From: RPQJ01 sp963732375
GTDB taxonomy: Bacteria; Pseudomonadota; Gammaproteobacteria; Steroidobacterales; Steroidobacteraceae
Assembly (NCBI GenBank): GCA_963732375.1
Contig: CAVSZE010000015.1
Span: forward strand, 62,001-126,000
DNA length: 64,000 bases
Direction: 5' to 3'
Part shown: positions 18,932 to 30,623 of the stretch, piece by piece
Layout: each line of letters starts with the position of its first letter
Position numbering within the stretch: the first letter of the stretch is position 1
The notes under the pieces: generated by a model
What the model was told of the DNA's origin: nothing
Databases searched by the model: none
The model's input: only the letters and a program-made list of their open reading frames with translations
Made by a program: the position numbers and the translations under genes

Positions 18932-21900
18932 ATGCAGCTGATCGACTTCGCGATCCGCCGGCGCGTGACGGTCGTCATGTGCACGGTCGCCATCGCGCTC
19001 TTCGGCCTCGTGTCGCTGTCGCGGCTGAAGCTGAATCTCCTGCCCGACCTGTCCTACCCCACGATCACGATCCGCACGGAGCTTCCCGGCGCCGCACCAC
19101 TCGAGATGGAGGCGCTGGTGACCCGGCCCGTCGAGGAAGCGGTCAGCATCATCCGCAACGTGCGCCAGGTGCGCTCGGTGTCGCGCGCCGGCCAGTCCGA
19201 CGTCACGCTGGAGTTTCTCTGGGGCACGGACATGGACCTGTCCGGCATCGACGTGCGGGAGAAGCTCGACCTGCTGCAGCTGCCACTGGAAGCCAAGCGG
19301 CCCCTGCTGTTGCGATTCGACCCTGCCAGCGAACCCGTGCTGCGACTGGCGTTCCTGGAGAAATCCGACCAGCCGGCCAACGAGAGCGTCGAGCGACTGA
19401 AGTCAATGCGTCGCTTCGCCGAGGATCGCCTGAAGACGGACCTCGAGGCGGTGGAAGGCTCGGCCGCCGTCAAGGTAAGTGGTGGCTACGAGGACGAGGT
19501 GCAGGTCCTGGTCGACCAGCAGAAGCTGGCGCAGCTGGGCCTGTCGATCGACACCGTGACCCGGCGCATCCGCGCCGAGAACGTCAACCTCTCTGGTGGA
19601 CGGCTCGAGCAGGGCACGCAGCGTTACCTGGTTCGCACGTTGAACGAATTCGGGTCCATCGAGCAGATGGCCAACTCGATCATCGCGAGTCGCGACGGAC
19701 AGCCCGTGTACCTGAAGGACGTCGCATCGGTCACCAGCGGCTACAAGGACCGCGAGGCGATCACGCGCGTGGACGGCAAGGAGGCCATCGAGCTCGCCGT
19801 CTACAAGGAAGGCGACGCGAACACCGTGCAGCTGGCCAGGAACGTACAGGATCGCGTCAAGGCGCTCGAGAAGAGCCTCCCGGAAGGCACCGAGGTGCTC
19901 ACGGTCTACGACCAGTCCACGTTCATCGCGGCGGCGATCGGCGAGGTGAAGAGCGCGGCTTTGATCGGTGGCCTGCTCGCGATCCTGGTGCTTTACGCAT
20001 TCCTGCGCGACGCACGCGCGACGCTGATCAGCGGCATCGCGATCCCGGTATCGGTGCTCGGCACGTTCGTGATGATGTATGCCTTCGACGTCACGCTCAA
20101 CATCATGTCCCTCGGCGGCATCGCGCTCGCGGTAGGCATGCTGGTGGACAACGCAGTCGTGGTGCTCGAGTGCATCGTGCGCAAGCAGGAACACGGACTC
20201 GACCGGCGCGAGGCTGCGCGCCAGGGAACCGCTGAAGTCGCGATGGCCGTGACCGCGGCCACGCTGACATCGGTGGCAGTGTTCTTTCCCATGGTGTTCA
20301 TCACCGGGATCGCCGGCCAGCTGTTCCGCGACCAGTCGCTGACCGTGACCTTCGCGCTGGCGTTCTCGCTGGTCGTGGCGCTGACCCTGGTGCCGATGCT
20401 CGCGGCCGGCCGTCCGCCCGCGATCGCCACGCCCGAAGGTTCCGCTCCGGACCGCGCGCCGCGCCGGGTCGAGAAGCTGCTTGCCGCTTGCGCCGGTGGA
20501 CTGCGTCGGGCATTCGCGTGGATATCGAAGGCCTGCGCGCTGGCGCTGAGCCCGCTGGTCAGGGTCACGCAGGGCGTGAACCAATGGGCCAACAATCACT
20601 ACCCCGGCGCAATTCGCTGGGTGCTGGCCAATCCCGTCAAGACGATCGGGTCGGCCGTCGCGCTGTTTGTCGCCACGATGGTACTGATCCTGCCGAGGCT
20701 GGGCACCGAACTCATCCCGCAGATGTCGCAGGGCGAATTCAACGTCGATGTACGACTTGCACCTGGTGCGCCGCTCGAGCAGACCGACCGCACGCTGCAG
20801 GCCGCGCAACGCGCCAGCGCGGGCCTCGGCAACGTCGCGCTGGCCTACTCGGTCGCCGGCACCGGTAACCGACTGGACGCCAATCCGGTGGACGCCGGTG
20901 AAAACACTGGCCGCCTGAGCATGACCTTGCAGAAGGGGGCCAAGCGCGCCGACGAAGAAGTCGCCATGAGCGGTATGCGCACCAGCCTGGACGACCTGCC
21001 GGGCGTGCAGTACCGGTTCAGCCGCCCCGCGCTCTTCAGCATGTCCACTCCGCTCGAGGTCGTCGTCTCGGGCTTCGATCTCGACCGCCTGCAGTCAGCG
21101 GCCGACAAGGTGCGGGCCCGCATGGCGGCAGACCCGCGCTTCGCGGACGTGAAGTCGACCATCGAGACGGGCAATCCTGAAATCCAGATCGTGTTCGACC
21201 AGGAACGTGCCGCCCAGCTCGGGCTGGTGGTCCGCGACATCGCCGACCGCGTCGTCAACAGCGTGCGCGGTGAAGTCGCGACTCGCTACCGGCTGCGCGA
21301 CAAGCAGATCGACGTGCTGGTGCGCAGCGTGGACACGCGAGCCGCATCGATCGAGGAAGTCCGTGGCCTGATCGTCAACCCTGGCAGTGAACGTCCGGTG
21401 CCGCTGAGCGCGGTGGCCGACGTGCAGCTGGCGGTGGGCCCGGCCGAGGTGCGCCGCGTAGGCCAGGAGCGCGTGGCGGTGATCTCGGCCAACCTGGCCC
21501 ACGGCGACCTCGGTACAGCCATCGAAGGGCTGCAGGCGATCGTCAACGAGGTGCAACTGCCGGTCGGCATCACGGCCTTCCTGTCGGGCCAGAGCGGCGA
21601 GATGCAGGACTCATTCCGCTCGCTGCGGTTCGTGCTGGTGATGGCGATCTTCCTCGTCTACCTGGTGATGGCATCGCAGTTCGAGTCGCTCATCCACCCG
21701 TTCGTGATCCTGCTCACGATCCCGCTGGCGGCGATCGGTGCGGTCTGGGCGCTCTGGATCACCGGCACCACGGTAAACGTGGTCGCCTACATAGGCCTGA
21801 TAATGCTGGCCGGCATCGTCGTCAACCAGTCCATCGTGCTGATAGATGCGGTGAACCAGGCCCGGGAGCGCGGCCTGCCCAAGCACGAGGCGATCGTCGA

Positions 21901-22156
21901 GGCGGGACGGCTGCGCCTGCGCCCGATCCTGATCACCAAGCTCACGACCATCCTCGGCCTGCTGCCGATGGCGCTCGGTGTCGGCGAAGGCGCCGAGGTC
22001 CGCGCGCCGATGGCAATCACGGTGATTGGCGGAGTGCTGCTCACGACCTTCCTGACCCTGCTGGTAATCCCGGTTGTCTACTCGGTGCTGGACCGCAAGC
22101 GTTACCCGGTCGCCGCTGCCACGCACGACAACGCCCCCCAGGCCGCGACGAGCTGA
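18932..22156 (+). CDS. RND efflux transporter, first pump
   Basis: A 1074-residue inner-membrane proton-driven pump of the AcrB/MdtBC-like RND class, with twelve expected transmembrane helices. Landmarks are the N-terminal helix (RVTVVMCTVAIALFGLVSLSRL), the porter start NLLPDLSYPTITIRTELPGAAP, the helix-4 proton-relay block GGIALAVGMLVDNAVVVLE with its acidic residues, and the C-terminal helices around GLIMLAGIVVNQSIVLID. A cytoplasmic loop near 480-540 is longer than usual and explains the length above the common 1040. ATG at 18932 follows GGGGTAAG. Substrate is unknown; pairing with a second pump recalls MdtABC, in which the two RND proteins form a mixed trimer. Confidence 0.93.
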   Translation: MQLIDFAIRRRVTVVMCTVAIALFGLVSLSRLKLNLLPDLSYPTITIRTELPGAAPLEMEALVTRPVEEAVSIIRNVRQVRSVSRAGQSDVTLEFLWGTDMDLSGIDVREKLDLLQLPLEAKRPLLLRFDPASEPVLRLAFLEKSDQPANESVERLKSMRRFAEDRLKTDLEAVEGSAAVKVSGGYEDEVQVLVDQQKLAQLGLSIDTVTRRIRAENVNLSGGRLEQGTQRYLVRTLNEFGSIEQMANSIIASRDGQPVYLKDVASVTSGYKDREAITRVDGKEAIELAVYKEGDANTVQLARNVQDRVKALEKSLPEGTEVLTVYDQSTFIAAAIGEVKSAALIGGLLAILVLYAFLRDARATLISGIAIPVSVLGTFVMMYAFDVTLNIMSLGGIALAVGMLVDNAVVVLECIVRKQEHGLDRREAARQGTAEVAMAVTAATLTSVAVFFPMVFITGIAGQLFRDQSLTVTFALAFSLVVALTLVPMLAAGRPPAIATPEGSAPDRAPRRVEKLLAACAGGLRRAFAWISKACALALSPLVRVTQGVNQWANNHYPGAIRWVLANPVKTIGSAVALFVATMVLILPRLGTELIPQMSQGEFNVDVRLAPGAPLEQTDRTLQAAQRASAGLGNVALAYSVAGTGNRLDANPVDAGENTGRLSMTLQKGAKRADEEVAMSGMRTSLDDLPGVQYRFSRPALFSMSTPLEVVVSGFDLDRLQSAADKVRARMAADPRFADVKSTIETGNPEIQIVFDQERAAQLGLVVRDIADRVVNSVRGEVATRYRLRDKQIDVLVRSVDTRAASIEEVRGLIVNPGSERPVPLSAVADVQLAVGPAEVRRVGQERVAVISANLAHGDLGTAIEGLQAIVNEVQLPVGITAFLSGQSGEMQDSFRSLRFVLVMAIFLVYLVMASQFESLIHPFVILLTIPLAAIGAVWALWITGTTVNVVAYIGLIMLAGIVVNQSIVLIDAVNQARERGLPKHEAIVEAGRLRLRPILITKLTTILGLLPMALGVGEGAEVRAPMAITVIGGVLLTTFLTLLVIPVVYSVLDRKRYPVAAATHDNAPQAATS

Positions 22157-22165
22157 GGTCGCACG

Positions 22166-25100
22166 ATGCGCCACACCCGCCTTGCGCTCGCCAGGCCCGT
22201 CACCACGGTCATGATCACGCTCGCGGTGCTGGTGGTGGGATTGATCGCCGGCCGCCTGCTCCGGCTCGAGGCGATGCCGGACATAACGTTCCCGGGCATG
22301 AGGGTCGTTATCCCATACGCGGGCTCGACGCCACAGGAAATGGAAGAACTCGTGGTTCGGCCGGTCGAGGAGGCACTCTCGACGCTGTCGGGCATCAAGG
22401 AAATCCGTGCGAGCGCCGGCTCCGACCAGGCCCAGTTCGACATCCAGTTCAGCTGGGACCGTGACGTGGACGCGGCCGCATTCGACATCCGCACCAAGCT
22501 CGACTCGATACGGCCGCAGCTGCCTGCGGGCGCGGACCGCATGCTGATATTCGCCTACAGCGCGTCCGACCAGGCGATGGTGGTCATCCGCATAGCCGCG
22601 GACCGCGACCTGACAGACGACTACGACACGCTGGAGAAATACCTCAAGCGACCGATAGAACGAATTGACGGCGTCGCGCGAGTGGAACTTGCGGGCGTCC
22701 AGCCGCGCGAAGTCCGCGTGCTGGTTGATCCGAACCGGCTGGCGGCGTACTCCGTCGACGTGCGCGACCTGCGGGCCCTGCTGGTATCAAGCAATTTCTC
22801 GGTCAGCGCCGGCGAAATCACCGAAAACGGCTCGCGATTCATAGTCAGGCCGATCGGCGAGTTCCGCAGCATCGACGACGTGCGCTCGCTGCTGGTGCGG
22901 CCCGGCGTGCGCGTCGGCGACCTCGCCCAGGTCGAGCTCGTTGCACCGGAGCTGGCAGTGGGACGGCACATGGACGGTAAGCCGGCCGTCGGCATCGATG
23001 TCTACAAGACGACACAGGCCAACGTCGTCGAGGTCGCGGATCGGGTCATCGCGGCGGTGAACGATGCCCGCAATCAGCCACAACTCCAGGGAATCCAGAT
23101 CCTGGTGGTCGGAAACGAGGCCGACAGCATCCGCCAGTCGCTCACGGAACTGCGCAATGCCGGCCTGATCGGTGCGGGCCTGAGCTTCTTCATGCTGCTC
23201 TTTTTCCTGCGCCACCTGCCTACCACGCTGATCGTGAGCCTCGCGGTCCCCGCGTCGCTGCTGGTGACGCTGGGCGCCATGTACTTCATGGGACTCTCGC
23301 TGAACATCCTGACGATGATGGGCATGCTGCTGGCGATCGGGATGCTGGTGGACAATTCCGTCGTCATCACGGAGAGCGTCTTCCGCCACCGCCAGCTCAC
23401 ACCCGGTGAGCCGGTCGAGGCTACCGTCGCGGGCGTGCGTGAGGTCGGCATCGCCACGCTGGCAGGCACGTTCTCGACCATCATCGTGTTCCTGCCGCTG
23501 GTGTTCGGCGAGAAAAACCAGATGTCGATCTTCCTGGTACACGTTGCGGTGCCGATCGTCGTCGCAATGACCGCTTCGCTGATCGTGGCTCAGACTCTCA
23601 TTCCGATGCTTGCCGCGCGAATGCCGCCGCCACCGCCGGTCGCCGAGGGCTCATGGTTCAGCCGCCTGCAGGACCGCTACCAGCGCGCGCTCGAGTGGGC
23701 GCTGGGCCACCGCAAGACCATGGCGCTGATCACCGTCCTGGTACTGGCATCACCCGTGCCGCTGTTTGTGCTGAAGATCGCCAAGGTGGATCCGTTTCCG
23801 CAGGAAGCCAGCCGGACGCTGATGCTGGTCTATCACCTGCAGGGAACGCATCCGATGGAGCGCGTCGAACAGGCGGTGCGGCGCGTCGAGGCATACATCG
23901 AGGCGAACAAGGAAAGATTCGACGTCGACACCTATTACTCGTTCTGGTTGAGCGACCAGGCCAGCACGCGCCTGTACCTGAAGCCCAAAGAGAAAGCTAC
24001 GGTTCCGGCCGAAGAGGTCATGCGCCGCGTGTCGGAGAATATCCCGGAGATCATCATCGGCCAGCCGAGCTTCAAATTCGACGACAGCTCGAGCGGCGGC
24101 GCATCGTTCAGCCTGCAGCTGATGGGCGAATCCACGGAGCGACTGGCCGACATTTCGCTGGAGGTCGCGCACCGTCTTTCGTCGGTACCGGGACTCGAGG
24201 CTGTTCGCTCGGAGGCGGGAACCGGCGAGGAAGAAGTCCAGGTCGTCGTCAATCGAGATCGCGCGGCGCAACTCGGCCTCACGACCGAGCAGGTCGCCAT
24301 GACGGTCGCAGGAGCGATGCGAGGCGACCGCCTGCCGGAGCTGCGCACCTCGGAGCGGGAACTCACGATGCGGCTCGCCTTCCGCGAATCCGACCGGCAG
24401 AGCGTGGACGACCTGGCGCGAATTCCAGTGATGCTGCCCGACGGATCGCGCACCGACCTCGGTGCCGTGGCTGACTTCATCGTCGTTCCGAGCGATCGCG
24501 AAATCCAGCGCCTGAATCGCATGACTACGGTCGTTGTGACCGCGAATCTGGCCAAGGACACGACGATGGACGACGCCCGCAAGCGCGTCGAGCCAATCAT
24601 GGACGCCTACCCGCTGCCGCCAGGCTACTCCTGGAAGTTCGGCCGGGGCTTCGAGGACAACGACAAGGCCGTGCAGATAATGGTGCAGAACCTGCTGCTT
24701 GCCGTGGTGATGATTTTCCTGGTCATGGCGTCGCTGTTCGAATCGGGGCTCTACCCGCTATCGATCATTACGTCGATCCTGTTCGCCATTGTCGGCTCGA
24801 TCTGGTTCCTGGCGCTCACGGGCACGACGATAACCATGATGGCAATGATCGGTTTCATGGTGTTGATAGGCGTCGTCGTCAACATCGGCATCGTGCTGAT
24901 CGCCCACGTCATCGACCTGAGGGAGGCGGGCATGCAGCGCGAACAGGCCATCATCCAGGCGGGACGGGACCGTCTGCGGCCGATCATGATGACTGTGCTG
25001 ACGACGCTTCTCGGCATGCTGCCGCTTGCGCTCGGCGACGCGCAACTCGGCGGTGGCGACAGCGGCCCGGCCTACTTCCCGATGGCCCGCGCGATCATGG

Positions 25101-25270
25101 GCGGACTCGGCTTCTCCGCTGTCGTGTCGCTGCTGGTCGTGCCGATGTTCTACGTCTGGTTTGACGACCTGAACCTGTGGCGCAGGCGTGTGTTCGGCGT
25201 TACGCGCGCGCCCGACCCAGCCGCGCCGCCGGACGGCGCGCCCGCGATTCAGCGCAGCAGCACGCGGTAG
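22166..25270 (+). CDS. RND efflux transporter, second pump
   Basis: A 1034-residue RND permease starting 9 bp after the first pump. It shares the RND plan but is clearly diverged from its neighbour: the opening is RLALARPVTTVMITLAVLVVGL, the porter region starts AMPDITFPGMRVVIPYAGSTPQEME, and the proton-relay helix has MGMLLAIGMLVDNSVVITESVFRHR. The adaptor and first pump complete a two-pump tripartite system; the likely complex is a hetero-trimer of the MdtBC type or two alternative homotrimers sharing one adaptor (inference). The 3' end overlaps the convergent coiled-coil gene by 22 bp. Confidence 0.93.
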   Translation: MRHTRLALARPVTTVMITLAVLVVGLIAGRLLRLEAMPDITFPGMRVVIPYAGSTPQEMEELVVRPVEEALSTLSGIKEIRASAGSDQAQFDIQFSWDRDVDAAAFDIRTKLDSIRPQLPAGADRMLIFAYSASDQAMVVIRIAADRDLTDDYDTLEKYLKRPIERIDGVARVELAGVQPREVRVLVDPNRLAAYSVDVRDLRALLVSSNFSVSAGEITENGSRFIVRPIGEFRSIDDVRSLLVRPGVRVGDLAQVELVAPELAVGRHMDGKPAVGIDVYKTTQANVVEVADRVIAAVNDARNQPQLQGIQILVVGNEADSIRQSLTELRNAGLIGAGLSFFMLLFFLRHLPTTLIVSLAVPASLLVTLGAMYFMGLSLNILTMMGMLLAIGMLVDNSVVITESVFRHRQLTPGEPVEATVAGVREVGIATLAGTFSTIIVFLPLVFGEKNQMSIFLVHVAVPIVVAMTASLIVAQTLIPMLAARMPPPPPVAEGSWFSRLQDRYQRALEWALGHRKTMALITVLVLASPVPLFVLKIAKVDPFPQEASRTLMLVYHLQGTHPMERVEQAVRRVEAYIEANKERFDVDTYYSFWLSDQASTRLYLKPKEKATVPAEEVMRRVSENIPEIIIGQPSFKFDDSSSGGASFSLQLMGESTERLADISLEVAHRLSSVPGLEAVRSEAGTGEEEVQVVVNRDRAAQLGLTTEQVAMTVAGAMRGDRLPELRTSERELTMRLAFRESDRQSVDDLARIPVMLPDGSRTDLGAVADFIVVPSDREIQRLNRMTTVVVTANLAKDTTMDDARKRVEPIMDAYPLPPGYSWKFGRGFEDNDKAVQIMVQNLLLAVVMIFLVMASLFESGLYPLSIITSILFAIVGSIWFLALTGTTITMMAMIGFMVLIGVVVNIGIVLIAHVIDLREAGMQREQAIIQAGRDRLRPIMMTVLTTLLGMLPLALGDAQLGGGDSGPAYFPMARAIMGGLGFSAVVSLLVVPMFYVWFDDLNLWRRRVFGVTRAPDPAAPPDGAPAIQRSSTR

Positions 25271-26283
25271 AGATCGAAATATTCGTCCTGCACGAGGTTG
25301 ACGGCTGGCGCGCCGCCGGGCGCCGCGCCCTGCGCGCGGATGCTGTCCTGGGTCGGGATCGGGTCTGATTCTGAACGGTAGGCTGCGCGGCGCCGCAGGT
25401 TGTCAGTTCTTGCCTTGACCGCCACGAGATCCACAGCCTGCTTTTCGAGCTTGTTGATGGCGTCCGCGACCGTCCGCAACAGTGCCTCGCACTGTTCGGG
25501 CGTGCCGTAGCTCGAGTCGTAGACGCGGCGCAACGTCGTCTGGCGCGACAGGTCGGCCAGTCCGTCCTCGGCCAACCGCTCGTACATCCACTCGGCAAAT
25601 GCGATCACCACCAGGTTCACGGAGCGCTGCCCTTCCAGGCTCAGTGACTCGAATAACGGCGGCGGCTCAGCCGCGACAGCGTGCCTGCTGTCATCCAGGT
25701 CGGTGACGACGGTAAGCGCGGAATCGATGCGCGCCGCCCGCACGGCGATTGCCTCCTCCAGCCGGCGACGGCCGAAGTAGTTCCAGAATCCTCCCATCGC
25801 CGCCAGCCGTTGCTGCGCGAGTTTCTGCTCCGCCTGGAGCTGGTCCGCCAGCACCCGCGCTTCGACCAGTTCGCGGTCAACGTCGGCCAGTCGGCCGCGC
25901 TTGCCCCTGTCGAACTCGGCAAGCTGCAGCTTTCGCTCGCGGTCCTTCTGCTGCTCCGCGAGCTCACCGGCGAATTTATCAACGCGCTGGGATGCGATTC
26001 GCCAGAGAGCCTTCAGCTGGAAGTACAGCAGGCTCTTGGGACCTTCCTCCGGGCGGCCGAGATAGGCCTCCAGGGTCGCAACCTGCTCCTCGACCCTCAT
26101 GGTCGCGCCCTCCTGCAGCTTCAGCCGGTCGAGAAGGCGGTGCCGATCGTCGTCAAGCGCGCCCAGTTCCTTCTTGAGTTCCGCCCTGTTGCGGAACAGG
26201 GCGACCAGACGCTCGTCTTCCGCCGACGGCCTGCGGCCGGCCAGCCGGCGGATCAGGCGGCCCAGGTCGTCACGCAGGTTCAT
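25249..26283 (-). CDS. Coiled-coil protein of unknown function
   Basis: A 344-residue soluble protein with no signal peptide or membrane helix. Residues from about 25 to 165 are rich in Leu, Glu, Lys, Arg and Gln with heptad spacing (FRNRAELKKELGALDDDRHRLLDRL; LADQLQAEQKLAQQRLAAM), predicting long coiled coils. A more globular block follows (GGFWNYFGRRRLEEAIAVRAARI; SVNLVVIAFAEWMYERLAEDGL). The C-terminus is low-complexity. The family was not recognised. Its ATG overlaps the stop region of the DUF1249 gene by 14 bp, so they are cotranscribed, DUF1249 first. Its own 3' end overlaps the RND pump by 22 bp in convergent orientation. Confidence 0.75.
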   Translation of the reverse strand: MNLRDDLGRLIRRLAGRRPSAEDERLVALFRNRAELKKELGALDDDRHRLLDRLKLQEGATMRVEEQVATLEAYLGRPEEGPKSLLYFQLKALWRIASQRVDKFAGELAEQQKDRERKLQLAEFDRGKRGRLADVDRELVEARVLADQLQAEQKLAQQRLAAMGGFWNYFGRRRLEEAIAVRAARIDSALTVVTDLDDSRHAVAAEPPPLFESLSLEGQRSVNLVVIAFAEWMYERLAEDGLADLSRQTTLRRVYDSSYGTPEQCEALLRTVADAINKLEKQAVDLVAVKARTDNLRRRAAYRSESDPIPTQDSIRAQGAAPGGAPAVNLVQDEYFDLYRVLLR

Positions 26284-26761
26284 GCGAGTCGCCGCCCGCA
26301 GCCGCGGGAATCGCCACGAAGCAATGACCCCTGCCCACGCAGTAGTCGAGCCACTTGTTCAGCAGCATGTTCCGCAACCAGCGGTCGCCAAGCGAAGCGG
26401 ATACGCGCGAACGGATCGCGGCCAGGCCCGGGTGCCGCATCCAGCGCCCGCAGCGGCCGGCCTCCGCAAGGCGTGCGTCGTGGTACACGCGAACCTCGAG
26501 ATCCGGGTCGGCCACCTGGCCCGGTTCATCCTCGAAGAAGTAGGTCAGCCGGAACACCGTCGTGTACGGGCTGTGCTCGATCGCGTCCAGGTGCAGGTCG
26601 CAGTCGGACGGCACGCTCGATACGCGGCGTCCGGCAAGGCCGCGCAGGTCCCCGGCGAGGCCGCACAACCGCACGTAGTTGCTCTCGTACAGCGTCATGA
26701 GGCCGACGAAGCTCGCGGGCCGCGCTCGCCAGGACGTGACGCACAAGCTGTCCGCGATCAT
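26270..26761 (-). CDS. DUF1249 family protein (YqiB-like)
   Basis: A 163-residue cytoplasmic protein of the DUF1249 family. The match to E. coli YqiB is visible in LMTLYESNYVRLCGLAGDL (compare the MRLCEMNFSQLRRL region), the strand YTTVFRLTYFF, the diagnostic PDLEVRVYHDARLAEA, and the C-terminal LNKWLDYCVGRGHCFVAIP. The function of the family is unknown; yqiB sits in the nudF-cpdA cluster of E. coli, a context absent here. ATG 26761 is used because the family conserved region starts before the next ATG at 26698. It precedes and overlaps the coiled-coil gene. The gap to ppsR holds an A/T-rich segment at about 26770-26790 that may carry its promoter. Confidence 0.82.
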   Translation of the reverse strand: MIADSLCVTSWRARPASFVGLMTLYESNYVRLCGLAGDLRGLAGRRVSSVPSDCDLHLDAIEHSPYTTVFRLTYFFEDEPGQVADPDLEVRVYHDARLAEAGRCGRWMRHPGLAAIRSRVSASLGDRWLRNMLLNKWLDYCVGRGHCFVAIPAAAGGDSHEPA

Positions 26762-26822
26762 TGGCCGACTATATCACAGGGTTTTTCCGCTTCCGTGACG
26801 CGCGCCACAACCGAGAGACCCA

Positions 26823-27647
26823 TCACGGACGCAACCTGCGCTCGATGCCCAGCCGATCGATGATCCGGCTTGCGATCTCTTCGACCGAGCACTCAGTGGT
26901 GTCGATCATCGGCACGCCGTAGCGCTGGAACAACGCCTCCGCGCTGCGTACTTCGTAGTCGCACTGTGCCGCGGACGAATAGCGGCTGCCAGGCCGGCGC
27001 TCGGTACGGATCTGTCGGAGCCGCTGCGGGTTGATCGTGAGGCCGAACAGCTTCGATGCGTACGGGCCCACCATCGAGGGCAGCTTCCGGCTCTCGAAGT
27101 CGTCCTCGGTAAGCGGGTAGTTCGCGGCATACACGCCGTATTGCATGGCCATGTAGATGCAGGTCGGCGTCTTTCCCGAGCGCGATACCCCGACCAGTAT
27201 CACGTCCGCACGCGAGTAGTCCGCGACGACGCCGCCATCATCGGCAGAGAGCGCGAAATTGGTCGCATCGATGCGCGCGCTGTAGACGACTCGATCCGCG
27301 ATACCGTGCGCGCGACCCTCGCGCTCGGACGACCTGACGCCGAGTTCCGTCTCCAGCGGCAACATGAATGCATTGAAGAAATCCAGGAACAGCCCGTTGC
27401 TTGTCTTGACGACCGCACGCAACTCGGCCTTGACCAGCGTGCTGAATACCACCGGCCGGATGCCGTCGGCGGCGGCTGTCGCGTCGATCTTCTTTACGGC
27501 TTCCACTGCCTTGTCAACGCTGGATATAAATGGCAGAGTCACCTGTCGGAATTCGAGGCCTTCGAATTGCGTAAGCAGGCTGTGCCCCATCGTTTCGGCA
27601 GTTACGCCGGTCTGGTCCGAGACGAAAAATACGGTTCTGCGGTTCAT
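26823..27647 (-). CDS. ppsR: PEP synthase regulatory protein (kinase/pyrophosphorylase)
   Basis: A 274-residue DUF299-family bifunctional regulator. It inactivates phosphoenolpyruvate synthase by ADP-dependent threonine phosphorylation and reactivates it by phosphate-dependent pyrophosphorolysis. The N-terminus RRTVFFVSDQTGVTAETMG is diagnostic, and the nucleotide-binding loop is GVSRSGKT at residues 153-160. Homologues that regulate pyruvate phosphate dikinase also exist, but the divergent neighbour here is a PEP synthase, which settles the partner. The two starts are only 76 bp apart, so both promoters share that gap; opposite activities from one control region are typical of this pair in gammaproteobacteria. 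Confidence 0.92.
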   Translation of the reverse strand: MNRRTVFFVSDQTGVTAETMGHSLLTQFEGLEFRQVTLPFISSVDKAVEAVKKIDATAAADGIRPVVFSTLVKAELRAVVKTSNGLFLDFFNAFMLPLETELGVRSSEREGRAHGIADRVVYSARIDATNFALSADDGGVVADYSRADVILVGVSRSGKTPTCIYMAMQYGVYAANYPLTEDDFESRKLPSMVGPYASKLFGLTINPQRLRQIRTERRPGSRYSSAAQCDYEVRSAEALFQRYGVPMIDTTECSVEEIASRIIDRLGIERRLRP

Positions 27648-27723
27648 CCGCGCGACTCACTCCGTTGCGCTGCAGGCACGCGCAGTCTTTCATTCATCCT
27701 TAGCAGGTAGCAAGAGGCGATCC

Positions 27724-30102
<2,379 letters not shown>

Positions 30103-30137
30103 GGTTACCGCCTCGCGCTACCGGCTGTTCGGCCACC

Positions 30138-30187
30138 CGGGGTCTCTACCGGCTCGCTCGGAAACATGCTCGCCTATAGAGACCCCG
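30138..30187. repeat. Hairpin element 1 of a three-member family
   Basis: Arms CGGGGTCTCTA (30138-30148) and TAGAGACCCCG (30177-30187) pair perfectly over 11 bases. The 28-base loop contains GCTCGCTCGGAAACATGCTCGC-like sequence that matches the loops of elements 2 and 3 apart from about four positions. It starts 36 bp after the ppsA stop. Confidence 0.8.
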
Positions 30188-30217
30188 TGCGACCGCCAGC
30201 CTTCGGCCGCTCGGACC

Positions 30218-30270
30218 TTCGGGGTGTCCTCCCGCTCGCGAAGAAACATGCTCGCGGAGGACACCCCGAA
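30218..30270. repeat. Hairpin element 2 of a three-member family
   Basis: Arms TTCGGGGTGTCCTCC (30218-30232) and GGAGGACACCCCGAA (30256-30270) pair perfectly over 15 bases. The 23-base loop holds the core GCGAAGAAACATGCTCGC. The arm sequence differs from elements 1 and 3 at several positions, and each change is matched on the other arm. Confidence 0.85.
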
Positions 30271-30460
30271 CGCCCTCACGGCCCGCGTCGCGGCACGCAT
30301 CATGACCGGGCACGGAAAGGTGGGCGAACGGGCGAGCGATGCTTCGAGCAGGTTTCGGCGAATGTCAGCCAACCCTGCCTTTACGTCAGGCGTACGCGTC
30401 GACTCGTCGTTGGCGTACGGGTGCCGGGAACATCCGAGGACGAACCTGCCACCGCTTCAG

Positions 30461-30528
30461 GCGATCGTGGCGGGTCTTCTCCAGCGAGCATGTTTCTTCG
30501 CGAGCAGGAGAAGACCCGCCGCGGTCGC
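30461..30528. repeat. Hairpin element 3 of a three-member family, inverted
   Basis: Arms GGCGGGTCTTCTCC (30469-30482) and GGAGAAGACCCGCC (30507-30520) pair perfectly; allowing G-T pairs the stem extends to 30461-30482 with 30507-30528, 22 base pairs. Read on the minus strand the loop (30483-30506) is identical to the loop of element 2 over 22 bases, so this copy is in opposite orientation. Confidence 0.85.
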
Positions 30529-30530
30529 CA

Positions 30531-30606
30531 CTACAGCGCACCTCGCCCGATTCGACCGGCGCTACAGCGCACCCTGCCCCGCCGCGGTCGCCGCTACAGC
30601 GCACCC
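30531..30606. repeat. Three short direct repeats downstream of the hairpins
   Basis: CTACAGCGCACC occurs at 30531, 30562 and 30594, spaced 31 and 32 bases, in each case preceded by a GGTCGCC/GACCGGC-like stretch. The array ends 18 bp before the recR stop codon. It is too short and too degenerate between units to be a CRISPR array, and no cas gene is present. Confidence 0.6.
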
Positions 30607-30623
30607 GGCCTGCGCCGCCGCAG

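Noticed and set aside
30531..30606. Possible CRISPR array
   Set aside because: Only three 12-base matches, variable flanks, no leader and no cas genes.
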